A stretch of 37,302 nucleotides of DNA from Anaeromyxobacter sp. PSR-1 (GCF_000964525.1 NZ_BAZG01000027.1:1-37302); one strand, 5' to 3'. Numbered from the stretch's first letter, positions 1-9,151 are shown. The notes: generated by a model from the letters alone, not told the origin. A program made the numbers and translations.

Positions 1-105
1 GCGGCGCGCAGGCTGCGACGCGCCGCGGCGACCCCCTCCGGACGGGCGGCGCACCCGCGCACGGCGGGTTAGAAAGGGGGCGCCCCGCACCCGAGGACGC
101 GCCCC

Positions 106-1296
106 ATGAACCCAGCCTTCACCGACCACCTGCGCACCCAGCTCGACCGCCTCCAGGCAGAGGGGCTGTTCAAGCGCGAGCGCGTCATCACCAGCCGCCA
201 GGGTCCCTGGGTCGAGGCCGACGGCAAGCGGGTGGTGAACCTGTGCGCGAACAACTACCTCGGCCTGGCCGGGCGGCAGGAGCTGGTGGACGCCGCCGTG
301 GCGGCGCTGCCTCGCTGGGGCTTCGGGATGTCGTCGGTGCGGTTCATCTGCGGCACCCAGGACATCCACAAGGAGCTGGAGCAGCGGCTGGCGCGCTACC
401 TCGGCTTCGAGGACGCGATCCTGTTCTCCTCCTGCTTCGACGCGAACGGCGGCGTGTTCGAGGCGCTGCTGGGCGAGGAGGACGCGGTCGTCTCCGACGC
501 GCTCAACCACGCCTCCATCATCGACGGCATCCGGCTCTGCAAGGCGCGCCGCTACCGCTACGCGAACGGCGAAATGGCCGACCTCGCCGCGCAGCTCGCC
601 GCCGCCGACGCGGCCGGGGCGCGCTTCAAGCTGGTGGTGACCGACGGCGTCTTCTCGATGGACGGGTACCTCGCCAACCTGCCCGCCATCTGCGACCTGG
701 CCGGCCGGCACGGCGCGATGGTGATGGTGGACGACAGCCACGCGGTCGGGTTCATCGGCGAGCACGGGCGCGGGACGCACGAGCACCACCGGGTGATGGG
801 CCGGGTGGACCTGGTCACCGGCACGCTCGGGAAGGCGCTCGGCGGCGCGTCCGGCGGCTACGCGGCGGGCTCGCGCGAGGTGGTGGAGTGGCTCCGCCAG
901 AAGGCCCGCCCCTACCTGTTCTCGAACACGCTCGCGCCGGTCATCGCCGCCACCAGCATCGCGGTGCTCGACCTGCTCGAGTCCGGCGACGGCCTGCGCC
1001 GGCAGCTCCGCGAGAACGCCCGCCACTTCCGCGCCGGGCTGACCCGGCTCGGCTTCGAGCTGCTGCCCGGCGAGCACCCCATCATCCCGGTGATGCTCCA
1101 CGAGGCGCCGCTGGCGCAGGAGATGGCCCGCCGGCTGCTCGACGAGGGCGTCTACGTCACCGGCTTCTTCTTCCCGGTGGTGCCGAAGGGCCAGGCCCGC
1201 ATCCGCACGCAGATGAGCGCGGCGCACTCGCGCGAGGACCTCGACCACGCCGTGGCGGCCTTCGAGAAGGTCGGCCGCGCGCTGGGCGTCATCTGA
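106..1296 (+). CDS. kbl: Glycine C-acetyltransferase (2-amino-3-ketobutyrate CoA ligase)
   Basis: PLP-dependent enzyme of the alpha-oxoamine synthase family that cleaves 2-amino-3-ketobutyrate with CoA to glycine and acetyl-CoA in the cytoplasm. The 396-residue length is the family norm. Visible landmarks are the N-terminal substrate-entry region with LCANNYLGL near residue 46, the DDSHAVG loop near 209-215 (Asp/His contacts to PLP) and the Schiff-base lysine at about 243 within [10 protein letters not shown]. The ATG has a GAGG about 8 bases upstream. tdh follows after 28 bases in the same direction, the classical threonine-degradation pair, so the product of Tdh is the substrate of this enzyme. 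The assignment over other alpha-oxoamine synthases (BioF, HemA, SPT) rests on this pairing plus overall similarity. Nothing abnormal is seen. Confidence 0.95.
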   Translation: MNPAFTDHLRTQLDRLQAEGLFKRERVITSRQGPWVEADGKRVVNLCANNYLGLAGRQELVDAAVAALPRWGFGMSSVRFICGTQDIHKELEQRLARYLGFEDAILFSSCFDANGGVFEALLGEEDAVVSDALNHASIIDGIRLCKARRYRYANGEMADLAAQLAAADAAGARFKLVVTDGVFSMDGYLANLPAICDLAGRHGAMVMVDDSHAVGFIGEHGRGTHEHHRVMGRVDLVTGTLGKALGGASGGYAAGSREVVEWLRQKARPYLFSNTLAPVIAATSIAVLDLLESGDGLRRQLRENARHFRAGLTRLGFELLPGEHPIIPVMLHEAPLAQEMARRLLDEGVYVTGFFFPVVPKGQARIRTQMSAAHSREDLDHAVAAFEKVGRALGVI

Positions 1297-1324
1297 GCAC
1301 GTTCACCCCGAGGGAAACGACGCG

Positions 1325-2362
1325 ATGAAGGCACTCGTCAAGGCGAAGCGCGAGGAAGGCATCTGGATGCAGCACGACGTCCCGGTCCCCGAGGTCGGGG
1401 TCCACGACGTGATGATCCGGGTCACGAAGAGCGCGATCTGCGGCACCGACGTGCACATTTACAACTGGGACGAGTGGAGCCGGAAGACCGTCCCGGTGCC
1501 GATGGTGGTGGGCCACGAGTACGTGGGCCGGGTGGAGAAGGTCGGGGCCGAGGTGGAGGCGTTCCGGCCCGGCGAGCGGGTGAGCGGCGAGGGGCACGTC
1601 ACCTGCGGCTTCTGCCGCAACTGCCGCGCCGGCCGGCGGCACCTCTGCCGGCACACCGTGGGCGTGGGCGTGAACCGGCCCGGCTCGTTCGCCGAGTACG
1701 TGGTCATCCCGGCCGACAACGTCTACCGCATCCCGGACGACATCCCCGACGACATCGCCGCGATCTTCGACCCGTTCGGCAACGCCACGCACACCGCGCT
1801 CTCGTTCGACCTGGTCGGCGAGGACGTGCTCGTCACCGGCGCCGGGCCCATCGGCGTCATGGCCGCCGCCATCGCGCGGCACGTGGGCGCCCGCCACGTG
1901 GTGGTGACCGACGTGAACGACTACCGGCTCGACCTGGCGCGCCGGATGGGCGCGTCGCGCGCGGTGAACGTGGCGAAGGAGGACCTGCGCGCGGTCATGT
2001 CCGAGCTGGGCATGCGCGAGGGCTTCGACGTGGGGCTGGAGATGAGCGGCAACGGCCGCGCCTTCCGCCAGCTCCTCGAGGTCATGAACCACGGCGGCAA
2101 GGTCGCCCTGCTCGGCATCATGCCCGGGCCGGAGCCCATCGACTGGAGCCAGGTGGTGTTCAAGGGCCTCCAGCTCAAGGGCGTGTACGGCCGGGAGATG
2201 TACGAGACCTGGTACAAGATGGTCGCGATGCTGCAGAGCGGGCTCGACCTCTCGGCGGTGGTCACGCACCGCTTCTCCATCGACGACTTCCAGCAGGGCT
2301 TCGACGTCATGCGCAGCGGGCGCTCGGGCAAGGTGGTGCTGGACTGGGGCGTCGCGCGCTGA
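1325..2362 (+). CDS. tdh: L-threonine 3-dehydrogenase
   Basis: Zinc-dependent medium-chain dehydrogenase that oxidises L-threonine to 2-amino-3-ketobutyrate with NAD+. The protein has 345 residues. Catalytic zinc ligands are seen at C39 (AICGTD) and H64-E65 (GHEYVG). The structural zinc site is C94, C97, C100 and C108 in a CxxCxxC...C lobe. The NAD-binding glycine motif GAGPIG starts at about residue 172. The HIYNWDEW stretch after C39 is typical of threonine dehydrogenases as opposed to general alcohol or sorbitol dehydrogenases. The gene lies 28 bases after kbl and is very probably co-transcribed with it. The ATG has a GAGGGAAACG purine-rich stretch upstream. Confidence 0.95.
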   Translation: MKALVKAKREEGIWMQHDVPVPEVGVHDVMIRVTKSAICGTDVHIYNWDEWSRKTVPVPMVVGHEYVGRVEKVGAEVEAFRPGERVSGEGHVTCGFCRNCRAGRRHLCRHTVGVGVNRPGSFAEYVVIPADNVYRIPDDIPDDIAAIFDPFGNATHTALSFDLVGEDVLVTGAGPIGVMAAAIARHVGARHVVVTDVNDYRLDLARRMGASRAVNVAKEDLRAVMSELGMREGFDVGLEMSGNGRAFRQLLEVMNHGGKVALLGIMPGPEPIDWSQVVFKGLQLKGVYGREMYETWYKMVAMLQSGLDLSAVVTHRFSIDDFQQGFDVMRSGRSGKVVLDWGVAR

Positions 2363-2868
2363 AGGCTTCACCCTCCGTGGCCTGACACCGTCCGTGCGGC
2401 GCGCCCGCGCCGCGCGGCAACAAACCACGCACCGGTCGCACCCGCACGCGGGGTGCGGCGCCGCGAGGACTGCGCCCGGAACCCCACCGGACCGGTCCAC
2501 TTTCCTCCTCGCCGCCCCCGCGCGAGGGCCGCCCGCGCACGCGCTGCGGGCCGCGCGGACCCGCGCCGTCCGGGCGCGACCGGTGATGCGGACCGGTGAG
2601 ATCCACATCCATCCTGCCCGCCGCGTCGCGGGGATCGCCGCGGGCGCGCCCGCCCTCCGCGGCCGGGCCGCGCAGCCCGCGCCCGCGCGCGCGGTGCGGC
2701 CGCGAAGCGCGCGCGAACGATCCGCCGGCGCGCGCGCACGAGGTGCGCCGCGCGGGGTGGCGCTCGACCCATTGCCCCTGCCGCGCCGCGGCCCGAAGGC
2801 TCGCGCCGCAACGCCGTGCCCAGACCGGTGCGCGGCTCTTCCGCCCCCCGGCGGACAGGAGAAGCCAG
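2363..2868. promoter_or_regulatory. Intergenic region with repeated ACCGGT sites upstream of the respiratory operon
   Basis: About 500 bases without a convincing gene: reading frames open across it but lack coding character or a ribosome site. It holds five copies of the 6-base palindrome ACCGGT, at 2431, 2491, 2579, 2592 and 2824. Two of these are in a close direct repeat (GACCGGTGA twice, 13 bases apart). In DNA of this composition one such site is expected per roughly 3 kb, so the clustering may mark binding sites for a regulator of the downstream operon (inference). The last 20 bases contain the GGAGAAG ribosome site of the flavoprotein gene. No clear -10/-35 or -24/-12 element was found. 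Confidence 0.35.
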
Positions 2869-4416
2869 ATGAGCGACCAGCAGCAGAAGACCGGAATCGG
2901 ACGTCGCGCGATCCTCAAGGCCACCGCGGTGGCGGCCGGCACGGGCCTCGCGCTCGACCTCTTCGGCGGCAAGGCCGAGGCGGCCGAGCCGCGCGCGAAG
3001 CGGCCGCTGCCGAGGAAGTGGGACGAGACCTGGGACGTGGTGGTGGTGGGCTCGGGCTTCGCCGGGCTCGCGGCCGCGGCCGAGGCCGCCAAGGCGGGCG
3101 CCAGGGTGACGGTGCTCGAGAAGATGCCGGTGTACGGCGGCAACTCGATCATCAACGGCGGCGAGTACAACGCCTGGACCGACGAGCTGCGCCTCCGCGA
3201 GAAGCTGAAGCTGCCCGACGACTCGAAGGAGCTGCACGGCAACGACACGCTGAAGGGCGGCGACTACTACGGCGATCCGAAGCTGGTCGAGATCCTCTGC
3301 CGCGAGTCGCCGAAGGCGCTCGACTGGATGATCGACGAGGGCGGGCTGCAGCTCCGCGAGATCCTGAACCGCACCGGCGGCCACACCGCCTACCGCACCC
3401 ACACCTGCAAGGAGGGCGTCGGGCGCGGCTACACCGAGGCCGAGCGCAAGATCGCCGAGAAGGCCGGCGCGAAGATCCGCCTCAACCACGAGATCACCTG
3501 GATCTGGCGCGCCGACGTGGACGGGCCGGTGCTGGGCGTGGAGGTGAAGGCCCGCGGGAAGAAGCTCCAGCTCAAGGTCACCCGCGGCCTGGTGCTCGCG
3601 TCCGGCGGCTTCAGCCGCGACGTGAAGATGCGCATGGCGTTCAACCCGAGCCTGGTGGCGAGCTACAACTGCACCAACCACCCGGGCGCCACCGGCGAGA
3701 CCCTCCGCTTCGCCCAGGCCATCGGCGCGGACTCGCTGCACCTCGCCTTCATCCAGCTCTACCCGTACGCCGAGCCGGAGACCGGCATCCTCGACGCGCC
3801 GGCCGTCTACCCGTTCCGCGGCCCGGGCTACGGCATCCTGTACGTGGACCGGAAGGGCAAGCGCTTCGTGAACGAGCTCGAGCGCCGCGACGTGGTCTCG
3901 CGCGCCGAGATCAACACGGGCATGAAGCCGACCTACTCCATCTTCAACGCCAGGATGGCGCCGCTCATGGGCGGCACGAAGGAGGAGATCGACGCGGGCA
4001 TCTCCAAGGGCCGGTTCGTGAAGGCGGACACCATCGAGGAGCTGGCCGGGAAGCTCGGGCTGCCGGCCGACGCGCTCCGCGAGACCGTCGCCACGCACAA
4101 CCGCTACATCCGGGAGAAGAAGGACCCCGACTTCGCCAAGCCCATCACCGATCGCATGCTGCCGCTCGAGGAGGGGCCGTTCTACGGCATCGCCCAGTGG
4201 CCCGCGGTGCACCACACCATGGGCGGGCTGCGCATCGACGAGCAGGCCCGCGTCATCGACATCTGGGGCAACCCCATCCCGAAGTTCTTCGCCGCCGGCG
4301 AGATCACCGGCGGCATCCACGGCGCGAACCGCCTCGGCGGCAACGCCGGCCCGGACGCGGTCGTGTTCGGGCGCATCGCCGGCCGGAGCGCGGCGGGCGT
4401 CAACCCGGCCGCCTAG
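2869..4416 (+). CDS. Periplasmic flavoprotein reductase, flavocytochrome c / fumarate reductase-urocanate reductase family (Tat-exported)
   Basis: 515-residue FAD-binding subunit of the soluble fumarate reductase (FccA/UrdA) family, predicted to reduce an alkene acceptor in the periplasm. The start is the ATG at 2869, with GGAGAAG 6 bases upstream; longer in-frame starts lack a ribosome site. Residues 1-40 form a twin-arginine signal (GRRAILKATA, then a hydrophobic stretch and AEAAE). FAD motif GSGFAG is at 61-66. Active-site residues recognisable from FccA are the catalytic Arg at 340 (ERRDVV), the HHTMGG His pair at 448-449 and Arg 488 (GANRLGGN). At the position of the FccA substrate His365 (IQAHPTY) this protein has Tyr298 (IQLYPYA), and the following substrate loop also differs. 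Fumarate is therefore doubtful; a urocanate- or methacrylate-type substrate is possible. There is no haem domain in the chain; the cytochrome is the next gene. Confidence 0.85.
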   Translation: MSDQQQKTGIGRRAILKATAVAAGTGLALDLFGGKAEAAEPRAKRPLPRKWDETWDVVVVGSGFAGLAAAAEAAKAGARVTVLEKMPVYGGNSIINGGEYNAWTDELRLREKLKLPDDSKELHGNDTLKGGDYYGDPKLVEILCRESPKALDWMIDEGGLQLREILNRTGGHTAYRTHTCKEGVGRGYTEAERKIAEKAGAKIRLNHEITWIWRADVDGPVLGVEVKARGKKLQLKVTRGLVLASGGFSRDVKMRMAFNPSLVASYNCTNHPGATGETLRFAQAIGADSLHLAFIQLYPYAEPETGILDAPAVYPFRGPGYGILYVDRKGKRFVNELERRDVVSRAEINTGMKPTYSIFNARMAPLMGGTKEEIDAGISKGRFVKADTIEELAGKLGLPADALRETVATHNRYIREKKDPDFAKPITDRMLPLEEGPFYGIAQWPAVHHTMGGLRIDEQARVIDIWGNPIPKFFAAGEITGGIHGANRLGGNAGPDAVVFGRIAGRSAAGVNPAA

Positions 4417-4489
4417 GCCGGCCCGCGGACGCCCGGCGCCGGTCCCGCTCGCCGGTCCGGGCGTCCGCCCTTCCCTCGTGGAGCCACCC

Positions 4490-5155
4490 ATGAACGCCCT
4501 CGTCGCGCTCGCCGCGCTGGCGCTCGTCGCCGCCGCGCCCCCTCGCCCCTCCGCCCCCGCGGGCAGCTGCAAGCAGTGTCACCCGTCCTGGACCGTCCTG
4601 CCCAAGGACCACCCCGCGGTGAAGGGCACCACCCTCGCCGCCTGCCTCGGCTGCCACAAGCCCGCCGCCGACGCGAAGCCGGACGCGTTCTCGGCCCGCC
4701 TGCACCGCGCCCACCGCGCCCCCGAGGCCGACTGCACCGTCTGCCACACGCTCTCGCGCGGGCGCTTCGGCCTGGCCGGCGGGAAGAAGCCGCTCGGCAC
4801 GCTCGCCGAGGGCGACGCGCCGCTGCGCCGGGCGGCGACCTCGTGGGCTGGCTCGGCGCTGCTCGACGCCACCCACGCGAAGGCCGACGTCTCGTGCGCC
4901 GGCTGCCACGCGAGCGAGCTCCCGGAGACCGGCGCGTTCGTCGCGAGCGAGCGCTGCCTCGCGTGCCACGGCCCGGCCGACGCGCTCGCGAAGGCCACCG
5001 AGCCCGCGGTGCACCCCGACCGCAACCCGCACCGCTCGCACCTCGGGGAGATCGACTGCACCGCCTGTCACCACGCCCACGCCGCCTCGGAGAACTACTG
5101 CCTCAACTGCCACCCCAAGTTCGAGATGAAGCAGCTGCCGGGCGCGCCGCGATGA
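4490..5155 (+). CDS. Seven-haem periplasmic cytochrome c, electron donor to the upstream flavoprotein
   Basis: 221-residue secreted protein with seven CxxCH haem-attachment motifs (CKQCH, CLGCH, CTVCH, CAGCH, CLACH, CTACH, CLNCH) and additional histidines able to act as distal ligands. A cleavable signal peptide covers about residues 1-24 (Ala/Leu-rich, ending PSAPAG). The ATG at 4490 is preferred over a GTG 12 bases earlier because GTGGAG lies just upstream as a ribosome site. It follows the flavoprotein gene by 73 bases and precedes the porin-like gene by 34, so the three form an operon. In Shewanella FccA and UrdA the haem and flavin domains are fused. Here they are separate, as in the two-component methacrylate reductase and Wolinella Fcc systems (known families). 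Haem insertion presumably depends on the CcsA/ResB system at 12.9-15.9 kb. Confidence 0.88.
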   Translation: MNALVALAALALVAAAPPRPSAPAGSCKQCHPSWTVLPKDHPAVKGTTLAACLGCHKPAADAKPDAFSARLHRAHRAPEADCTVCHTLSRGRFGLAGGKKPLGTLAEGDAPLRRAATSWAGSALLDATHAKADVSCAGCHASELPETGAFVASERCLACHGPADALAKATEPAVHPDRNPHRSHLGEIDCTACHHAHAASENYCLNCHPKFEMKQLPGAPR

Positions 5156-5189
5156 CGCCCGGTCCACGCAGCACCGGAGGAGAGACACC

Positions 5190-6371
5190 ATGATCGACAC
5201 CGTCGTACGGCTCGCGTGCGCCGCCGCGCTCGCGGCCGCCGCGCCGACCTTCGCGGCCGAGCCGGCCGCCGCGCCGGAGAAGCCCTCGATCGCGCTGCAC
5301 GGGTTCGTGTCCGCGACCGTGTTCGTGCAGGACGCGACCACCGGTCCCTGGAACGGCCAGGGCTCGCTGTTCACCGTCGCCGAGCCGGGCACGGACGAGA
5401 CGTTCCTCGGCGGCGACCTGCGCCAGACCCGGCTGCAGCTCGCCGCCACCGGCCCCGCCATCCTCTCCGGCCGCGCCACGCCGCGCGCGCTGGTCGAGGC
5501 CGACTTCTTCGGCGGCAACACCGGCGGCGCCTTCGGCGACGAGTCGGTGGGGCCGCGGCTGCGCCTCGCCTACGCCGAGCTGGTGCTGGGCGACACCACC
5601 TTCCAGGTCGGCCAGAACCACGGGCTCATCTTCGCGATGGCGCCGGTCAGCCTGGCGCACGTGGCGTTCCCCGCCAGCTACGCGGCGGGCGGCATCGGCT
5701 GGCGCTTCCCCGGGGTGATGGTGTTCCACCGCATCCCCCTCGCCGGCACCCACCTCCTCGAGCTCGCGGTGAGCGCCACCCGCGGCTCCTGGAGCGACGC
5801 CGACGCCGACCTGCCGCTGGGCGTCTCCTACGGTGAGGCGTCCTCGATCCCGCAGGTGGAGGCGCGCGCCATGCTGAGCGGCAAGCCCGCCGGCGGCGTC
5901 GCCTACTCCGCGTTCCTGGTCGGCCACTACGACCGCAAGGACCTGAGCGGCGTGGGCGCGACCGCCCCCGAGGACGGCGTGGACGGCTGGGCCGCCGAGC
6001 TGGGCGGGAAGGTGTCCGCGGGCCCGCTGCAGCTCGCCGCGAACGGCTGGACGGGCCGGGCGGTCGGCCAGCTGTTCGGCGCCATCGTGCAGTTCGGCGA
6101 CATCCAGGGCTGGGGCGCCTGGGCGCAGGCCGGATGGTCCTTCACCGACACCGTCTCCGCGCACCTGTTCGCAGGCATGGACGACCCGGACGACGCCGAC
6201 GTCCGCGAGGCCGGCGCCACGCGGCTCCGCAACGTGTCGATCGGCGCGCTGGCCAAGTACTGCGAGGGCCCCTACACCCTGGGGCTGGAGTACTACCGGT
6301 ACGAGACGAAGGCCATCGGCGGAACCCGCACCGCGGACCAGGGCTCCCTGACCGCGATGTACGCCTTCTGA
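5190..6371 (+). CDS. Outer-membrane porin-like protein of the respiratory operon
   Basis: 393-residue protein with a signal peptide (about residues 1-23, ending in TFAAEP) and the alternating polar/hydrophobic, glycine- and aromatic-rich pattern of a beta-barrel. It ends in an aromatic residue (SLTAMYAF), the usual outer-membrane assembly signal. The ribosome site GGAGGAGAG is strong. I recognise no named family with certainty; it resembles the porin-like proteins found beside periplasmic reductases. The 34-base gap to the cytochrome gene suggests it admits the electron acceptor to the periplasm (inference). An alternative is a structural partner for outer-surface electron transfer. Confidence 0.7.
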   Translation: MIDTVVRLACAAALAAAAPTFAAEPAAAPEKPSIALHGFVSATVFVQDATTGPWNGQGSLFTVAEPGTDETFLGGDLRQTRLQLAATGPAILSGRATPRALVEADFFGGNTGGAFGDESVGPRLRLAYAELVLGDTTFQVGQNHGLIFAMAPVSLAHVAFPASYAAGGIGWRFPGVMVFHRIPLAGTHLLELAVSATRGSWSDADADLPLGVSYGEASSIPQVEARAMLSGKPAGGVAYSAFLVGHYDRKDLSGVGATAPEDGVDGWAAELGGKVSAGPLQLAANGWTGRAVGQLFGAIVQFGDIQGWGAWAQAGWSFTDTVSAHLFAGMDDPDDADVREAGATRLRNVSIGALAKYCEGPYTLGLEYYRYETKAIGGTRTADQGSLTAMYAF

Positions 6372-6396
6372 CCACGCGTGAATCGCCGGCAGCGCC

Positions 6397-6429
6397 GGCC
6401 CCGGCCGTGATCCGCTCGCGGCCGGGGCC
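6397..6429 (+). terminator. GC-rich hairpin after the respiratory operon
   Basis: Perfect 11-base-pair stem (GGCCCCGGCCG, 11-base loop, CGGCCGGGGCC) starting 26 bases after the porin stop codon. No U-run follows, so termination efficiency is uncertain, but position and strength fit an end-of-operon structure. Confidence 0.5.
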
Positions 6430-6545
6430 CACTCGTCCGGGCGCGTCCGCCCCCGCGAAGCAGCCACGGATCGTGAAGGTAGGCCTCGACGCGGGGGCGC
6501 GCGGTGCACAGGGTCGGAGGTATCCGCCCCCGCGGCGGGTCCCCG

Positions 6546-7397
6546 ATGCTCCCCGCCCTGCTCGCGCTCGCCCTCGCCGCCCAGCCCGTCCCTGCCGTCC
6601 AGACGGTGCCCGCGGCCCTGCCCTCCCCCTCCACGATCGTCCCGCCGGCCGCGCCGGACCTGCCGCTCGACGCGCCCGAGGCGCGCCCGACGGGCGACAG
6701 CGTCTACCGGCTGGTGCCGTGGCTCGACGTGCCGCTCACCGCGCTCGCGACGGGCGTGGCGATCCTGCCGGGGCGCTACCCGTTCCACTTCATCACCCCG
6801 CGCTGCCCGTGCGACCCGGCGGAGGTGAACGGCTTCGACCGCTTCGCCATCGACCTGCACAGCCGCGCCGCGGGCGTCGTCAGCGACGTCACCGTGCTCG
6901 CCTCGGTGGCCGTGCCGGTGGTGGCCGACGCGTTCTGGGTGGGGAACACGCGGGCGCTGCGCGAGGATCTGATGATCCTCACCGAGACGCTGGCGCTCAA
7001 CTCCGCCGCGGTGATGACGGTGAAGTTCGCGGTGCAGCGCCCGCTGCCGGTCACCTACGCCGGGCGCGACGGCCTCGTGAAGCAGGCGCAGGGCTACCGG
7101 TCGTTCTACTCCGGGCACACCTCCACCGCGGTGGCGGCGCTCACCGCCGCCTCCTGGACGTACACGCTGCGCCGGGGCCCGGCCGCCTGGCCGTGGCTGG
7201 TGACCGCGGCGGTGGGCGCGAGCGTGGGCGCGGAGCGCGTGCTGGCCGGGCGCCACTTCCCCACCGACGTGCTGGTGGGCGCGGCGGCGGGGTTCGGGTT
7301 CGGGACGCTGGTCCCGCTGCTCCACGCGCGCGGGGGGCGGCTGCCGGTGGCGGTCGCTCCCATGGGGCGCGGCGTCCAGCTCACCGGCACCTGGTAG
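6546..7397 (+). CDS. PAP2-superfamily phosphatase, exported or membrane-associated
   Basis: 283-residue protein of the type 2 phosphatidic acid phosphatase family (lipid phosphatase or haloperoxidase-like fold). The three family motifs are present: KFAVQRPLP (a shortened first motif), YSGHTS for the PSGH motif, and ERVLAGRHFPTDVLVG for SRxxxxxHxxxD, containing the catalytic His and Asp. Hydrophobic segments lie around these motifs and an N-terminal signal-like stretch starts at the ATG at 6546. A GTG 42 bases upstream would add a poorly hydrophobic leader, so 6546 is preferred although its ribosome site is weak. The substrate cannot be told; undecaprenyl-pyrophosphate or phospholipid dephosphorylation are the usual roles. 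Confidence 0.78.
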   Translation: MLPALLALALAAQPVPAVQTVPAALPSPSTIVPPAAPDLPLDAPEARPTGDSVYRLVPWLDVPLTALATGVAILPGRYPFHFITPRCPCDPAEVNGFDRFAIDLHSRAAGVVSDVTVLASVAVPVVADAFWVGNTRALREDLMILTETLALNSAAVMTVKFAVQRPLPVTYAGRDGLVKQAQGYRSFYSGHTSTAVAALTAASWTYTLRRGPAAWPWLVTAAVGASVGAERVLAGRHFPTDVLVGAAAGFGFGTLVPLLHARGGRLPVAVAPMGRGVQLTGTW

Positions 7398-7411
7398 CGC
7401 CCTCCGGCGCG
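7398..7411. terminator. Small hairpin between convergent genes
   Basis: GCGCC-CTCC-GGCGC directly after the PAP2 phosphatase stop and just beyond the end of the minus-strand small gene. It could serve transcripts from both sides. There is no T-tract, so the call is tentative. Confidence 0.25.
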
Positions 7412-7418
7412 GCGCGGG

Positions 7419-7520
7419 CTACTTGCGGACGTGCGCGGGCGCGGGCCGGAGCGCGGTGCGGGCGTCGAGCTCGCAGAGCGCGTTCCAGAGCCGGGCCAGC
7501 GTGCGGATGAAGCGGATCAT
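7419..7520 (-). CDS. 33-residue small protein co-transcribed with dctA
   Basis: Short reading frame starting ATG (7520) with a strong ribosome site (GGGGAGG, 9 bases before the start), located 45 bases downstream of the dctA stop and ending in TAG. The product begins MIRFIRTLARLWNAL and is basic and amphipathic: an N-terminal Arg/aliphatic/aromatic helix, then a Pro-Ala-His tail ending VRK. It is too short for a named family and I recognise no homologue. Placement in the dct operon suggests a small membrane-associated or regulatory partner of the transporter (inference). The quality of the ribosome site, in DNA where most starts have weak ones, is the main argument that it is real. Confidence 0.5.
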   Translation of the reverse strand: MIRFIRTLARLWNALCELDARTALRPAPAHVRK

Positions 7521-7565
7521 GCTCGGGTTCCTCCCCTGTGTTCGTCTCGTCCGGCGTGCGCCGGC

Positions 7566-8888
7566 TCAGCCGTGGAGCCCGAGGCCCGCCGGCACCGCCG
7601 GCGGCTCGGGGTCGTTCGCCGGCTCCACCTCGTCCGGCACGGTGCCGGCGAGGACGGCGCGGGCGCGGGCCTGGTCCAGCTCGCCCTCCCAGCGCGAAAC
7701 CGCCACCGACGCGACGCCATTCCCGATGAGGTTGGTGATGGCGCGGGCCTCGGACATGAAGCGGTCGATGCCGAGCAGCAGCGCCAGGCCGGCCACCGGG
7801 ATGTTGCCGACCGCGGAGAGCGTCGCCGCCAGCGTGATGAAGCCGCCGCCGGTCACCGCCGCGGCGCCCTTCGAGGTCAGGAGCAGCACCGCCAGGATCT
7901 CCAGCTCCTGCACCAGCGTGACGTGCGTGTTGGTCGCCTGCGCGATGAACAGCGTGGCGAGCGTCAGGTAGATGGAAGTGCCGTCGAGGTTGAACGAGTA
8001 GCCCATCGGCACCACCAGCCCGACCACCGGCTTCGAGCAGCCGAGCTTCTCCATCTTCCGCATCATGAGCGGCAGCGCCGACTCCGAGGAGGACGTGCCG
8101 AGCACCACGAAGATCTCCTCCTTGATGTAGCGGAGGAAGCGGAACAGGCCGAGGCCGCACCAGCGCAGCACCAGGCCCAGCATCAGCACCACGAACAGCG
8201 CGCTCGTCGCGTAGAAGCAGGCGATGAGCTTGCCCAGGCTGAGCAGCGTGGCGATGCCGTACTTCCCCACCGTGAACGCCATGGCGCCGAACGCGCCCAC
8301 CGGGGCGAGGCGCATCACGAAGCCGACGATGCGGAACAGCACGAGCGACAGCCCGTCCACCAGCTCGAGCACCGGCCGGCCCTTGTCCTTCAGGGCCGCG
8401 AGCGCGGCGCCGAACAGCACCGAGAACAGCAGCACCTGCAGGATGTCGCCGCGGGCGAACGCGTCCGCGACGTCGCGCGGGATCACGTTCATGAGGAAGT
8501 CCACGGTGCCGTGGGCCTGCGCGCCGTTCGTGTAGGAGGCGATGGCCTTGGTGTCGAGCGTGGCCGGGTCCACGTTCATCCCGGCGCCGGGGCGGGCCAG
8601 GCGCGCCACCACCAGGCCGATGGCGAGCGCGACGGTGGTCAGCACCTCGAAGTAGAGCAGCCCCTTCAGCCCCACCCGCCCGACCTTCCGCAGGTCGCCC
8701 ATCTTCGCGATGCCGGTCACCACCGTGGCGAACACGATGGGCGCGATCAGCATCTTCACCAGCTTGATGAACCCGTCGCCGAGCGGCTTCAGCGACGCGC
8801 CGGTGGCCGGGAACAGGTGCCCGACCAGCGCACCGAGGACGACCGCCAGGAGCACCTGCAGGTACAGGCTGCGCGCGAGACGCTTCAC
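7566..8888 (-). CDS. dctA: C4-dicarboxylate:cation symporter DctA
   Basis: 440-residue inner-membrane transporter of the DAACS (glutamate/dicarboxylate symporter) family, importing succinate, fumarate or malate with protons or sodium. DctA-type signatures are visible: [20 protein letters not shown] near the N-terminus, the serine-rich re-entrant loop [23 protein letters not shown], and [13 protein letters not shown] in the second re-entrant region. Start chosen at the GTG at 8888 ([11 protein letters not shown]) because GGAGAG lies just upstream and the preceding in-frame residues are Pro/Gly-rich and non-membrane. A sigma54 promoter and paired operators lie upstream, and the sensor kinase and sigma54 activator genes are adjacent, the Dct arrangement. 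A 33-residue gene follows. Confidence 0.93.
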   Translation of the reverse strand: MKRLARSLYLQVLLAVVLGALVGHLFPATGASLKPLGDGFIKLVKMLIAPIVFATVVTGIAKMGDLRKVGRVGLKGLLYFEVLTTVALAIGLVVARLARPGAGMNVDPATLDTKAIASYTNGAQAHGTVDFLMNVIPRDVADAFARGDILQVLLFSVLFGAALAALKDKGRPVLELVDGLSLVLFRIVGFVMRLAPVGAFGAMAFTVGKYGIATLLSLGKLIACFYATSALFVVLMLGLVLRWCGLGLFRFLRYIKEEIFVVLGTSSSESALPLMMRKMEKLGCSKPVVGLVVPMGYSFNLDGTSIYLTLATLFIAQATNTHVTLVQELEILAVLLLTSKGAAAVTGGGFITLAATLSAVGNIPVAGLALLLGIDRFMSEARAITNLIGNGVASVAVSRWEGELDQARARAVLAGTVPDEVEPANDPEPPAVPAGLGLHG

Positions 8889-8987
8889 GTGTCTCTCCTG
8901 CCGGGAGCCGCCGCCGCCCGGCGCGGGGTCGAGGCCCGGCGGTCGCGCCGCGGGGCCGGTGGGATGTGCGTGGAGCCCCCGGCCCAG

Positions 8988-9003
8988 AGCACCTTCGGTG
9001 CCG
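8988..9003 (-). promoter_or_regulatory. Sigma54 (-24/-12) promoter of dctA
   Basis: On the minus strand the sequence reads cGGcaccgaaggtGCt, matching the sigma54 pattern TGGCACGN4TTGCW with the invariant GG and GC exactly 10 bases apart. It lies about 100 bases upstream of the dctA GTG. The gene next to dctA encodes an activator with an intact GAFTGA loop, which is what such a promoter needs. Confidence 0.78.
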
Positions 9004-9151
9004 GATCGCCCGCGCGCGGAATCCGGCGTGATCACCCGCCGCTCGCGCAGCGCGTCGCGATCCGAAGCGGCATTCCCCGCGTTATCGCGGCGGCGCGCCG
9101 CACCGCGCGCGCGGGCGGGGAGCGCAGTGATCCCGCGCGCCTGCGCGCCAC

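Noticed and set aside
1-105. End of an upstream gene at the left edge
   Set aside because: No frame with coding character or recognisable C-terminus could be supported in 105 bases; treated as kbl leader.
2596-2868. N-terminal extension of the flavoprotein to 606 residues
   Set aside because: It would place 91 Arg/Pro/Ala-rich residues before the twin-arginine signal and lacks a ribosome site, while the ATG at 2869 has one.
8889-9035. Longer start of DctA (489 residues)
   Set aside because: The extra residues are Gly/Pro/Arg-rich without signal or membrane character and would cover the sigma54 promoter. The GTG at 8888 has GGAGAG upstream.
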